A stretch of 18,136 nucleotides of DNA from Desulfocapsaceae bacterium (GCA_029934775.1 JAOZLO010000013.1:1-18136), one strand, 5' to 3'; shown: positions 7,098 to 16,158, counted from the stretch's first letter. The notes: generated from the sequence alone by a model not told the origin. Translations and numbers: made by a program.

Positions 7098-8129
7098 TTA
7101 AGTGGAGGGAGAGCCTTCTCTTTTTGGGGATCGCAGGAGATATTCAACAAGAACCAGGCCGGCCACCGCGAAGATACCTGCAAAAAGTATGAGGAAGATT
7201 CGAAGATAAAAATTCGAACTGGCATCCTTATCAACCATAGTTGAGGTTCCGAGAAGAACAAGAAAAGTGATGAATCCGGAAGTAAACATAGCCGCGTGCT
7301 GTCCACCACTGAATATCTGCCGACTAAAGAAGAGGGCTATCACAAGAGTCAGCGACAGCAGGAAGAGATAGCCTGGTACAGCCACCAGCAGATTGAAAGC
7401 AAGTATAATGGCCGCACCGCCAATACAGCAGGATATTGCATTTGCTTTCATAACCTGAATCGAGGCTTTGGAATTTGCAGCCCCAACCATAAAACAGATT
7501 TGAATCATGGCAAAGGCATAGGCAACCAGATTCAGAGAAAAGAAAATTGCAACAGCAGCAAAGGCAACGATACTACTGGCCAGAGCCAGCCGAATACGTT
7601 CCTCCCTGGGTGGTAATGACGGAGGAGGAGGCCTTTTTGCCGGTACAGCCTGATCACTTTTCTGAGCAAGAGTATTTGGAAACAGATTATGAAAAATCCA
7701 GGCAAAAACGAGACCTGCTGCCATATTTATCCACAGCGATGCTGCTATAAATTGAGGCAATCCAGCTCCGGAGAGGCCCATGATCGGCACAATAGTAACA
7801 CCAAGAGTCATGAACATTGTAGAAAAGGGAGGGGCAGATGGTGTATCATTATAGTAAATATAAAAGAACAGCAAACCATAGCAGAGCAGGCAGATGGCGG
7901 GAAAATCGAGGAGAAGTTCACTGATAAGAAGCCCAAGCAGAAGGCTGAAGAACAGTCTGATAAGAATCTGTGAAGCCATTTTCCAACCAATCCACACCGG
8001 TAGAGTGAGGAAAATGGTGGCAAAAAGAGGGGTCATAAAGTACAGCTGCCAGGCCATACCATATGAAACAGCTATGGCTGTCCATACCCCGAATGCCAGG
8101 CGAAAAATTTGAACTGTCTGCAGTGTCAT
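7098..8129 (-). CDS. DUF2955 / FUSC-like inner-membrane protein
   Basis: This 343-residue polytopic protein has two hydrophobic halves, about residues 8-148 and 178-333. They are joined by a proline-rich polar linker (151-177) with a PPPPSLPP run. The arrangement and the opening LRLAFG-like segment fit DUF2955, a family related to aromatic-acid exporter/FUSC permeases and usually encoded beside HlyD-type adaptors. It is likely the inner-membrane part of an export complex with the adjoining adaptor and outer-membrane protein. No ATP-binding motif is present. The start at 8129 follows a weak GGGGGT site in a short hairpin. The substrate cannot be inferred. Confidence 0.75.
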   Translation of the reverse strand: MTLQTVQIFRLAFGVWTAIAVSYGMAWQLYFMTPLFATIFLTLPVWIGWKMASQILIRLFFSLLLGLLISELLLDFPAICLLCYGLLFFYIYYNDTPSAPPFSTMFMTLGVTIVPIMGLSGAGLPQFIAASLWINMAAGLVFAWIFHNLFPNTLAQKSDQAVPAKRPPPPSLPPREERIRLALASSIVAFAAVAIFFSLNLVAYAFAMIQICFMVGAANSKASIQVMKANAISCCIGGAAIILAFNLLVAVPGYLFLLSLTLVIALFFSRQIFSGGQHAAMFTSGFITFLVLLGTSTMVDKDASSNFYLRIFLILFAGIFAVAGLVLVEYLLRSPKREGSPST

Positions 8130-8130
8130 G

Positions 8131-8155
8131 GCACTTATACCCCCTTTGTGGGGTG
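8131..8155 (-). other. Short hairpin between the HlyD and DUF2955 genes
   Basis: In the 26-nt gap the minus strand reads ACCCC, a short loop, then GGGGGT. The GGGGGT arm is also the only plausible ribosome site for the DUF2955 gene, so folding could lower its translation. It is short and could be incidental. Confidence 0.3.
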
Positions 8156-9286
8156 TTAATAAATATGAGAAAAAAAACTTACAAGGCGTATCCAGACCCG
8201 TCCTACACTATTTAAAATGGGGCGGTCTCCGGTATAAATGATAATATCCACCTGACCGCCGGCACGACGGTAACCCTTTGCACTGTCATCACTAAATCCA
8301 ATAAGCACCGGGAAGTGCTGAGCCTGCCTGAGCCAGCCGGACGATGTCTGAACAGTGGTCAAGCCTCCAAGACTGTTGGCGCTATTATCAGAGACGCCAT
8401 AGCCAACACTCAGCACCTCACCTTTGAACACTTTCCCGGGCGCCGCATCCAGCACTATGTCCACCGGGTTTCCTGCCTTAATGTGCCCCAGGCTGTTCTC
8501 CCGCATATCAGCCTGCACCCAGACATCTCTGGTGGAGATAAATGTCATGATTGGCGCGCCTGTATTTGCAAAATGGCCTGCATCCACAGTCAAATTAGTG
8601 ATGATTCCATCTGCCGGCGCCCTGACAATTGTACGAGATAAATCGAGTTTTGCTGTCTCAAGTGCAGTAAAAGCAGACCGTATTCGCGCATTATCCTGTC
8701 CCTTAGAGCCGAGATTGTTTTTGGCTCTTTCCAGTTCAGAGGTAGCGGAGGCCAGTCGTGCCTTGCTGGCCTCTATCTTTGAGCGAGCATCATCGGCACG
8801 TGATACTGAAGCCGCACCCTTTTTAGACAGCTTGATAATACGCTGTCCTTTTATTTCAGCATTGCGTAGATTCGCCTTGGCCTCGGCAACTTTGGCCTGG
8901 GCCGTGCTTACACCACTGACATCGGCTGCAGAGGTCTGGCTTGCCTGCTGAAGTTCAGCCTCAGCACGGCGCACAGCTAATTCATATTTGGCAGGATCAA
9001 TAACTGCCAGCTCTTGTTCAGCAGAAACAATCTGATTATTTATTGCGCTGACTTTTGAGAGGATTCCTGCAACCTGCGGAGCAATGGGAACAATAAATGC
9101 CTCTACCCGGCCATTGCTGGTATACGGCGTATACTTATCACTGATTAAATGCCAGCCGAATATAAAAACACAGAGAGCGAGTGTCGCCGCTGTCCATGTT
9201 TTTACAGGATCCCGTTTTTTCTTTTTGGCAGCTGTTTCATGTTTTTTCCCTGCTGCTTTTTGATTATTCCCAGTTTTTTCAGACAT
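8156..9286 (-). CDS. HlyD/EmrA-type membrane-fusion adaptor
   Basis: This periplasmic adaptor is anchored by one inner-membrane helix and would bridge an inner-membrane pump to an outer-membrane channel. The 376 residues contain a lysine/alanine-rich cytoplasmic tail (1-28), a helix (about 29-48), a first lipoyl-like half (about 58-100), an alanine-rich coiled-coil hairpin (100-210), the second lipoyl half with VRAPADGIITNLTVDAGHF (221-239) and a beta-barrel with WVQADMREN. The start at ATG 9286 is preceded by AGGTGG at 8 nt; the in-frame GTG at 9298 overlaps that site and is less likely. It is 34 nt after the outer-membrane lipoprotein gene and 26 nt before the DUF2955 gene. Confidence 0.9.
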   Translation of the reverse strand: MSEKTGNNQKAAGKKHETAAKKKKRDPVKTWTAATLALCVFIFGWHLISDKYTPYTSNGRVEAFIVPIAPQVAGILSKVSAINNQIVSAEQELAVIDPAKYELAVRRAEAELQQASQTSAADVSGVSTAQAKVAEAKANLRNAEIKGQRIIKLSKKGAASVSRADDARSKIEASKARLASATSELERAKNNLGSKGQDNARIRSAFTALETAKLDLSRTIVRAPADGIITNLTVDAGHFANTGAPIMTFISTRDVWVQADMRENSLGHIKAGNPVDIVLDAAPGKVFKGEVLSVGYGVSDNSANSLGGLTTVQTSSGWLRQAQHFPVLIGFSDDSAKGYRRAGGQVDIIIYTGDRPILNSVGRVWIRLVSFFSHIY

Positions 9287-9320
9287 TAAACGTACCACCT
9301 TTATTGGTTAAAGAGGTATA

Positions 9321-10829
9321 TTAAGGAGTGCTGAAATAAGTACCCCAGTCAGTCCTCTTCTGCATTTTTTCTTTTATAGATGCTGGAATGAAATCACTGT
9401 CACCCCGAAGTTGCCAGCCCCCTCCTAGAGCCTTATAGATGCTGACAAAGCTGGTTGCTATGCTACCCTGGAGCTGGGCGAATTGATCTTGTTTCTGAGT
9501 CAGTGCCCTGGTGGAGTCTAGAACCCGTTGATAATCAGCCAACCCTTCCTGGTATTGGAGTATGGACAGCTCCATGGATCTCTTTGAGCTTTTGACTCCC
9601 TGCCCGACAAATTGCGCCTCTTTTTGCTTGTAAACAAGACCTGTCATGCCATCTTCAACCTCTCGGGCAGCATTCAGCACCGTATTTTGATACGTGCTTA
9701 TAAGCTGTTCCAGTCGCGCATCCTGGATTCGTACCTGATTTTTGAGGCGGCCGTATTGAAAGAGCTTCCATCTGAAAGCCGGCCCAAAACTGTAGCTGAA
9801 GCTGTTAGACTCAAAAATGTCTCCAAGGCTGTTGCCCGCTGAATCACTGGCACTCCAGCCCAGGGAACCAAAGAGGGTGAAACTCGGGTACAGTTCTGTT
9901 ATCGCCACACCAATCTGCGCACTCTGGGCAGCTGCCTGCATTTCAAGCTTACGGATATCGGGCCGCCTCCGCAGCAGGTCAGCCGGAATGCCAACTGCAA
10001 TCTCCAATGAGACTGTCGGGATTCTCTCCTCTCCTTTCAGCAGATCCTGAAACTCTCCTGGGAATACACCAAGAAGGATGGCCATTGCATTCCGATTCTG
10101 CTGCAGCTGGTTTTGCAGATTTGGAATTGTTGCCCGGGTAGAGCTCAAGAGAGTCTTTGCCTGAAGAACATCAAGCTCGGTTACTGTTCCGGCTTCAAAC
10201 TGGTGCATAACAAGTTCCAGAGCATTTTTCTGAATTAAACCATTTTTTACAGCAAGCCTGATACGTTCCTCCAGGGTACGAATATCAATGTATGTCCTGG
10301 CAACCTCGGCTGTAAGGGTTACCAGAACATCATCGTAATCAGCGATACTCGCAAGCAGGTTTGCATCGGCGGATTCGATTGAACGACGGAATTTCCCCCA
10401 GAAATCAATCTCCCAGCCAACATCAAAACCAACTGAAGCTGAGTTGAAATATCTATCAGCAGCCGGTCCGGTGGTACCGATGGTGGTCAGATCGCCCTTC
10501 ATCTCCTGGGTCTGGGGATACAAATTTCCTTTAACCAAGCCGAGCTGAGCACGGGATTCAAGAATTCGCAATCCGGCAGTCTGGAGTGAGAGATTCTGTT
10601 CGTAGGCCGTCTGGATAAGGTTGTCAAGAACAGGGTCACTAAAGAGCTTCCACCATTCCATACTCTCCTCGGCAGACGGTTTTTTAAATGCACTGTTCTC
10701 ACTATCATTCCAGTTGGGCGGGAGTTTTGTTTCAGGATTTTTAAAATCCGGTCCCAGCTTGGTACAGCTGCTAAAGTACAGAGATAAAATGAAAAGCAGT
10801 ATAAAGGTACTGAGTTGGGTGAATTTCAT
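9321..10829 (-). CDS. NodT/TolC-type outer-membrane efflux lipoprotein
   Basis: The outer-membrane channel of a tripartite exporter, 502 residues. It has a lipoprotein signal (residues 1-21) with lipobox FSSC, so C22 is the predicted lipidated residue. TKLGPDFKNPE and the later SMEWWKLFSDPVLDNLIQTAYEQN segment are typical of the NodT family. Two outer-membrane efflux repeats follow (about 65-255 and 275-465), with VGIPADLLRRRPDIRKLE near 277-294, the usual signature between repeats. No Shine-Dalgarno sequence is evident before the ATG. It may depend on translation of the upstream AI-2E-family gene, which ends 36 nt earlier. Confidence 0.93.
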   Translation of the reverse strand: MKFTQLSTFILLFILSLYFSSCTKLGPDFKNPETKLPPNWNDSENSAFKKPSAEESMEWWKLFSDPVLDNLIQTAYEQNLSLQTAGLRILESRAQLGLVKGNLYPQTQEMKGDLTTIGTTGPAADRYFNSASVGFDVGWEIDFWGKFRRSIESADANLLASIADYDDVLVTLTAEVARTYIDIRTLEERIRLAVKNGLIQKNALELVMHQFEAGTVTELDVLQAKTLLSSTRATIPNLQNQLQQNRNAMAILLGVFPGEFQDLLKGEERIPTVSLEIAVGIPADLLRRRPDIRKLEMQAAAQSAQIGVAITELYPSFTLFGSLGWSASDSAGNSLGDIFESNSFSYSFGPAFRWKLFQYGRLKNQVRIQDARLEQLISTYQNTVLNAAREVEDGMTGLVYKQKEAQFVGQGVKSSKRSMELSILQYQEGLADYQRVLDSTRALTQKQDQFAQLQGSIATSFVSIYKALGGGWQLRGDSDFIPASIKEKMQKRTDWGTYFSTP

Positions 10830-10865
10830 TTTAATAGTCTGATAAAAAGTTCCGATTTATTCGAG

Positions 10866-11960
10866 TCATTTGTTTTCATTCAGGGTTTCCTTCTTTACAC
10901 CATTTTCAGCAATCCATGCCATAAACAAGGTATACATGATAGCAAGTACAACAGCACCCGTAAAAAGGCCCATAATCCCGGAGAGCATCATGCCACCTAA
11001 TGCTCCGAGTAAAATAACCAGCATGGGAATATCAACTCCGCGACCCATGAGCATAGGCTTTAAGAAACTGTCACTTGCCGTGACAAAAAGTACCCAGACC
11101 AGGAAAATTACTGCTGTGGTTGTATCAGCAACAGAAAAAACATAGCCGGCAACCGGTCCGAGCACCAAAATGGGCGGTAACTGGCTGACCGCACAGACCA
11201 GAGTGAGAACAGTCCAAAGGCCGGCCGCAGGGACACCAACAATCACCATACCGATCGCAGCAAGAATTGATTGAATCACCGCCACACCAACAACACCCTG
11301 CATAACCCCGCGAATAGTCGCTGTAGCAAGGTTTGTGATTTCCATCCCCTTATCCCCGGCAACACGCGTAATTATACTTTCGGCAATTGCAGAGCTTTCC
11401 TCTGACTTAGCCAAAAAAACACCGGCAATAACGGTTGAGATGATAACCATGAAGATCCCAAGCAATCCCCCCCCTACCGAGCCAAGCAGTGTGCCGGCAG
11501 CTGATTTAATCTGGGGAGCAAATTGTGTCAGGGCTGCCTCAAGATTTGTTGATGCCAGTTTCCAGGTCTTATGGACACTATCCCCGATGACAGGCCAGTC
11601 TGCAACAGTTTCCGGAGGTGGTGGAATAACAAGCGATCTGCTCTCCATGCCCTCCGTCAACTCCTGAATCGTGTCAACGGATGATATGGCAAGCATAACC
11701 GAAGGAATTATCAGGGCGGCAATGACCATCAGTACAAAAAATCCAGAGACAAGGGATTTTCTGCCACCCATCATTCTGGCAACCTTTGTAATAAAAGGTT
11801 CGACGGCAACTGCCAGAATAATTCCCCAGATAACAGGAATTAAAAATGGTTTTATCAAGAAAAATGTCCAGATAACCATAACAGCAAGAACTACTATTTT
11901 TATAACAGCATCAACAACATTGTTAGCAACCACTCCATTTTTCTCTCTATGTTCGTCCAT
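10866..11960 (-). CDS. AI-2E-family (TqsA/PerM-like) membrane permease
   Basis: This polytopic inner-membrane protein of 364 residues belongs to the family that includes TqsA and YdiK. Members are implicated in export of autoinducer-2 or Na+/H+ exchange, so the substrate is open. Family features are two early helices with VIWGIILAVAVEP, a large periplasmic/soluble middle region, GVPAAGLWTVL...SQLPPILVLGP, and a C-terminal DSFLKPMLMGRGVDIP followed by LGALGGMMLSGIMGLFTGAV. The ATG at 11960 has GAGGA 8 nt upstream; the upstream TTG at 11975 overlaps that site and is rejected as start. It lies 39 nt after the AsmA-family gene. Confidence 0.92.
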   Translation of the reverse strand: MDEHREKNGVVANNVVDAVIKIVVLAVMVIWTFFLIKPFLIPVIWGIILAVAVEPFITKVARMMGGRKSLVSGFFVLMVIAALIIPSVMLAISSVDTIQELTEGMESRSLVIPPPPETVADWPVIGDSVHKTWKLASTNLEAALTQFAPQIKSAAGTLLGSVGGGLLGIFMVIISTVIAGVFLAKSEESSAIAESIITRVAGDKGMEITNLATATIRGVMQGVVGVAVIQSILAAIGMVIVGVPAAGLWTVLTLVCAVSQLPPILVLGPVAGYVFSVADTTTAVIFLVWVLFVTASDSFLKPMLMGRGVDIPMLVILLGALGGMMLSGIMGLFTGAVVLAIMYTLFMAWIAENGVKKETLNENK

Positions 11961-11999
11961 CAATTTTTTCCTCAAGTATAATTGTCCGTAAAAGAAACA

Positions 12000-14501
12000 C
12001 TATTGAACACTTTTGTCATCACCTTCACCGGTCAGTGCCCATGCCTGCCTGCACGCCTTTTGTCCATCCTCAGGGATTGCATCTACAAATATTTTGCGGA
12101 TGGGAACATGAACAGGACTGGTAATAAATGAAAATATTGCCCCGGTCAGCCTGCCCACTCCAATTCCCAAACCAAAATCATCAAATTTTCCATCCACTTT
12201 TATTGGTACGGCAAGACTGAAAAATTCAGGCTTCTTTGCTTTAGGAACCAAAACAATATTAAGCTCACGGGTTTTAAAATTAATATCAGCCTTGCCGGCC
12301 ACCCGCATATTAGAAGTATCCATGAAGATAGCCTTTTCTTCCATCAATCCGTTTTCAATACCAAAACGGACTACTACGCAGTTTATTTCCGACTGCTCTT
12401 CCTCTGAGACCTCAGTCATTATGGATGAAATAAGGTTCACCGCCCACAGGTCAATAATGCCTGCGGAAAAGTTCTGCGGAACAAGTCCAAAATCAAAATG
12501 ACCTGTCGCATTCTCCATCACGGTACTAAAATCAGGGGCGGTTGAGTGTAGATCTGCATCCAGATAGATCATCCCCCCCATATCCGCCTCGGGTTTAGCT
12601 CTTCTGACAAGAACGCCGATATCAAACGTATCAATGTTTGCATTCAAATTGAAAGTAATATCCCGCTCTGCCGGCAGGTAATCCAATTCGACTTGAACAA
12701 TACCGCCCGGTACATCGATACGTAGAGGTGCAAGAGCCAGGAGGCCGTCCTTCAGTGTTACTTTCATCTCTGCCGAACCGAGGTCATCATCGCCGGAAGT
12801 CACCTTTTTAGCTTTGACCAGTAATTCCGCATTGAAACTGCTCAACACTTCCTTTGAAAGCAGATCTCTTTGATCATTTTCGCTCTGTTTATCTGTTTCT
12901 TCTACAACAGTTTCATCCACATTCCTGGCATCTTCAGGTTCAACTACTTCGGTAGTTTGTGAATTTTCATCAGAACTCTTTATCATGGCATCAAAATCAT
13001 CAATACGAAGCAGTTCTGATATCAGTTCGACATGTATCTCTGGCTTTTCCACTGAGGAATCCAGGCTCATTTTTCCTGAAAGCCGACTTTCTCCAACCTG
13101 CAGATCAAGACTGGATAACTCATAAAGACTGTCCTGCAACTTGAACCTGGTTGAAAGATCAACGGGACCGATTGGAGGCAAATCAAGTCTGAGTACTTCA
13201 TTAAGATTATCCAGTTTATCAGTTTTAAATTTAAGGAAAAAATTCAGATTACGTTTTGTAACGGGAAGTGTAAGCTCACCTCCAAAACTTAAGTAACTGT
13301 TGGCAAATTCGACATCAATCGTCAGGGGAATCGTTTCCGGGACTGAGACATATTCAACCAGTGGTGCCCCGGTGATAACAAATTTCACCGGAAAACTATC
13401 GACCATCCCCGCCAGTTTCATTGTTACTTCATTTCCCTGTTCAACCAGAATGTCTCCAGTAAGTTTCTCTACATCAAGGAAAGCTTCCGAAGTCGGGCTT
13501 GCTATCCTCCACTGACCGTCTCTCAGCGAAAAAGACATTGACGAATTACGGACAATTTTATCCAGGCTGTTCCCTTTCAATGCCAGTTTAATTCCCATCG
13601 AACCGGTGGAGGCCTTTAAACCTTCAACCAGCCCGAGTCGGGACAGAATGTCACCAACATCAATGTCCATAATTTCGAACTCCAGGTTAGCAGCAGGTTC
13701 ATTATCGCGCATAGCCATATCACCCTCGGCTACTATCTTTTTACCAGCCACATCACCTGTCAGTTTGAACTGCCAGGACTCTTCTCCTCCTGACAGAAGT
13801 TCTTCTATAGAACCACCTTGAAATTGAAAATCATACCCATTCTCTTGAAGATTCCCTGCAAAATCCAATATGATCGGTTTTCCGGGTGATGCCTCCCCAT
13901 CCAGTTTATTAAGCTTGAAATGGATTGTCTTACCAAGTACTGCGTCATGATAGGTGACTGCAATATCCTTCAAAGTGAGATCGTTCAGACCGCTGAAGCT
14001 GATGGATTTATCCTCCTCCTCAGCTGATGCCGTCACAGGAGTGTTGTCAACTTGTGTCGGCTCCGGTGTATGATTTTTTCCTGCTCCAAAAACCCAGTTC
14101 GGTTGTCCCTGGCCATTATTCTCCAAATTTAGAGTAACATTCTCAGCTGTTATTTCACCTATCTGGATATCTCCTTTGAGAAGAGGGAATAAACCAATCT
14201 GCAATCTCACTAGTCCAGCATCCAGAAAAACAGGCTCTAAAGCGTCCGGAAGATTTGCAATCTGTACATTCCGTACTTCGATTGCCGGCCAGTTCGAGAA
14301 CTCGAGGAATACCGGCCCATTTATTGAAACCTCACGGTCAAGGACCGATTCAGCAGAAGCCTCAACCCCACTTTTAAGAAATTCCAGATTGAGAGTCACT
14401 CCGAAATACATGAGTCCTGCTATGGTGATTACAAGCAGGGAGAGAAGCAGGCTGATGGAAATAAACAGCCACTTAAAAAGGATACGGATTTTGGTTTTCA
14501 T
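12000..14501 (-). CDS. AsmA-family envelope protein
   Basis: This 833-residue protein has an N-terminal membrane anchor (about 11-32) and a long periplasmic beta-rich region. AsmA-like proteins affect outer-membrane assembly and are related to bridge-like lipid-transport proteins (TamB/YhdP type). The early segment with ENVTLNLENNGQGQPNWVF (120-138) is a hallmark of AsmA. The C-terminal third (about 650-820) contains the conserved AsmA end with NLISSIMTEV, SEINCVVVRFGIENGL and DINFKTRELNIVLVPK. An acidic low-complexity insert spans 511-546. The ATG follows AAGG at 6-7 nt. It is probably the first gene of the export operon. A role in supplying lipid or barrel assembly to that system is inference. 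Confidence 0.9.
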   Translation of the reverse strand: MKTKIRILFKWLFISISLLLSLLVITIAGLMYFGVTLNLEFLKSGVEASAESVLDREVSINGPVFLEFSNWPAIEVRNVQIANLPDALEPVFLDAGLVRLQIGLFPLLKGDIQIGEITAENVTLNLENNGQGQPNWVFGAGKNHTPEPTQVDNTPVTASAEEEDKSISFSGLNDLTLKDIAVTYHDAVLGKTIHFKLNKLDGEASPGKPIILDFAGNLQENGYDFQFQGGSIEELLSGGEESWQFKLTGDVAGKKIVAEGDMAMRDNEPAANLEFEIMDIDVGDILSRLGLVEGLKASTGSMGIKLALKGNSLDKIVRNSSMSFSLRDGQWRIASPTSEAFLDVEKLTGDILVEQGNEVTMKLAGMVDSFPVKFVITGAPLVEYVSVPETIPLTIDVEFANSYLSFGGELTLPVTKRNLNFFLKFKTDKLDNLNEVLRLDLPPIGPVDLSTRFKLQDSLYELSSLDLQVGESRLSGKMSLDSSVEKPEIHVELISELLRIDDFDAMIKSSDENSQTTEVVEPEDARNVDETVVEETDKQSENDQRDLLSKEVLSSFNAELLVKAKKVTSGDDDLGSAEMKVTLKDGLLALAPLRIDVPGGIVQVELDYLPAERDITFNLNANIDTFDIGVLVRRAKPEADMGGMIYLDADLHSTAPDFSTVMENATGHFDFGLVPQNFSAGIIDLWAVNLISSIMTEVSEEEQSEINCVVVRFGIENGLMEEKAIFMDTSNMRVAGKADINFKTRELNIVLVPKAKKPEFFSLAVPIKVDGKFDDFGLGIGVGRLTGAIFSFITSPVHVPIRKIFVDAIPEDGQKACRQAWALTGEGDDKSVQ

Positions 14502-14551
14502 TATGTACCTTTTCTTATAATGCTCCGAATTTACGTTACCTTTATTGGTAG

Positions 14552-14566
14552 TGATAATTATTACTG
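14552..14566 (+). promoter_or_regulatory. Fur-like box upstream of the AsmA-family gene
   Basis: TGATAATTATTACTG matches 11 of 14 positions of the 7-1-7 Fur motif. It shares the core TGATAATTATT with the site at the cyd promoter. It lies about 50 bp upstream of the AsmA start, inside a near-perfect 16-bp palindrome (14550-14565, one mismatched pair). No convincing -35/-10 pair was found with it. Confidence 0.3.
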
Positions 14567-14606
14567 TAAAGAGTATTTAAGGATAACCTTTAAATTGAAA
14601 AAGTAA

Positions 14607-14798
14607 ATACAAATCTCCCTCCCAACAAGCAGGTTAGGCAGAGACATCCATGAAAAGGTTAAGATCCCAGACTCCCTGTTGAATATTCCGGAAGGAATAA
14701 TTGTCATCTGGGGTGAAAAGTCATGGCACAGATCATGGCCTCTTCAGCATTTTGAAGAAGATGATCAAAGCAATCTGAATAAGAGTAAGCCGTCCTAA
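14607..14798 (+). pseudogene. Possible gene remnant (C-terminal fragment, family unknown)
   Basis: An open frame of 63 codons runs from just after an in-frame TAA (14604-14606) to TAA 14796-14798. It has no ATG or GTG; only an internal TTG (about 14682) is available. The translation includes IPDSLLNIPEGIIVIWGEKS and a tail rich in acidic and polar residues, which reads more like protein than random sequence. The IVIWGEK piece loosely recalls alpha/beta hydrolases, but I would not assign a family. It overlaps the stop of the convergent porin gene by 4 nt. It may be a decayed gene end or a chance open frame. The rest of 14502-14606 holds only the Fur-like site. Confidence 0.25.
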
Positions 14799-16033
14799 AA
14801 TTTATACTGCAGATAAATTCTTCCATCGGAATAATCTTCACCACCAGCGATATCTTCATCCTGGTTTATGAATGCATAACGGAGCCTGACACTGCATCCT
14901 TTAAACCATCCACCCAGGTCATACTGAAGGTTGAAATCAATCTCATCTAAATCAGGAGACCTATTTGCACTCCCATCGGGAGTATTGAATCTCCCGTAAA
15001 AGACATCAGTACTCAACCCTTTGACACCAAGTCGCTCAAAATTGTACTTCAGTTGAAGTGCCCAGACGTCCTCTTCGGCCCGCTCGTGATTGTTGACCTG
15101 CATACTGACAATCCAATCACCGCCAAAGGGAACACGAAGTACATCGTCTCCGTTCAAACCGTAGTAGGCTGACAATTTTGCTCCATATGCAGCCAGCCCG
15201 ATATTTCCACCAGCAGAAAAAGTGTCAATGTTTCCAGCCAATGCCTCACCCACATCCGTCTGATTAAAATATTTCAAACTAGCGGACAAAGAATACTCTT
15301 CACCAATTTTTTGATCATATCCGGCCTGTACATAAAAAGTATTCAACACCTCGTTGAAATAGTAGTCCCATCCCTGTATTTTAAACATATCGGACAGTTG
15401 CCAGACAACACCACCGACCAGTGCACCTTCATTTTCATCAAGATTACCGGTGATGCCGGATGTTATAGATTCCCAATCCTCAGAAGTCCAGTTCAGCCAT
15501 TTATCGATATAATAGCCATGAAACTCAACTTTCTCTATTGAACTGTTTATAATAGCAAAACCTCTATATTTTTTGGGGGTCAAACGAATATCATGAGCTT
15601 TAAGCCAGGGCGTTTCAAGCTGCTGGGCGCCCAGGATGAGATTGGTATCCAGGTTGTTGTAGCGCAGATAATATTCGTCAAGTGCAGCATAATTATCTGC
15701 ATCAAATGGGCTGTCTCCAAGTGCCAGAACCCCCCTGTACACTTCTTCATTATTGAGATTACCACCTGCTCCGGTTTTAAAACCAGCTCCCCCGCTAATC
15801 CCATATAGAGGTGCTGTCTCAAGCCTGAGATTACCACCGATTGCCAATGTGGACCTGTCTTCAGTGGCACCATCAAAAGCCCGGGAAAAGAGCAGTGATC
15901 GGATATTACCATTAAGTTTTCCCTCGGTAAAAATACGGGCAAGGTTGTCATATTCCGATAGCTGCTCAGCTGTTGCCACAGCAACAGTCGTTAATGAAAC
16001 TAATGATATGAGCACCATTGCCGCTACCTTCAT
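14795..16033 (-). CDS. OprD-like outer-membrane porin
   Basis: This is a predicted beta-barrel porin for small solutes. From ATG 16033 it has 412 residues with a clear signal peptide (MKVAAMVLISL to ATA, cut before EQL). An N-terminal GKLNGNIRSLLFSRAF stretch and alternating aromatic strands up to the terminal YLQYKF, ending in phenylalanine, are typical of outer-membrane barrels. The early strand pattern and YGISGGAGFKT fit the OprD family. I prefer 16033 because it gives a canonical signal peptide; AGGGAG lies 11 nt upstream. The in-frame ATG at 16063 would add ten residues and has a poor GGGGTG site. The gene stands alone, convergent to the asmA-side remnant and downstream of the kinase. 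Confidence 0.8.
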   Translation of the reverse strand: MKVAAMVLISLVSLTTVAVATAEQLSEYDNLARIFTEGKLNGNIRSLLFSRAFDGATEDRSTLAIGGNLRLETAPLYGISGGAGFKTGAGGNLNNEEVYRGVLALGDSPFDADNYAALDEYYLRYNNLDTNLILGAQQLETPWLKAHDIRLTPKKYRGFAIINSSIEKVEFHGYYIDKWLNWTSEDWESITSGITGNLDENEGALVGGVVWQLSDMFKIQGWDYYFNEVLNTFYVQAGYDQKIGEEYSLSASLKYFNQTDVGEALAGNIDTFSAGGNIGLAAYGAKLSAYYGLNGDDVLRVPFGGDWIVSMQVNNHERAEEDVWALQLKYNFERLGVKGLSTDVFYGRFNTPDGSANRSPDLDEIDFNLQYDLGGWFKGCSVRLRYAFINQDEDIAGGEDYSDGRIYLQYKF

Positions 16034-16136
16034 CTTTGCTATTTCTCCCTGTCTATTATCCATCTAACACCCCACTAGATAGGCATAAATACCATAGTGA
16101 TACATCGATTTACCCGGCAACCCTGAGTAATCCAGA

Positions 16137-16158
16137 GAGTTCCCATGATCAGGAACTC
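16137..16158. repeat. Inverted repeat after the sensor-kinase gene
   Basis: GAGTTCC and GGAACTC form a perfect 7-bp stem with an 8-nt loop, about 24 nt downstream of the kinase stop codon. It may be a terminator-like structure separating the kinase from the porin gene. No T-run follows on the minus strand, so a factor-independent terminator is doubtful. Confidence 0.35.

Noticed and set aside
8424..8951. A 175-codon open frame on the plus strand opposite the HlyD gene
   Set aside because: It is the mirror of the alanine-rich coiled-coil region. It has no plausible ribosome site, and the minus-strand gene has clear family motifs.
16064..16136. Possible porin promoter (TTGCCG, 18 nt, TATGGT on the minus strand)
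   Set aside because: Only 4 of 6 matches in each hexamer at non-optimal spacing, not better than chance in this AT-rich gap.
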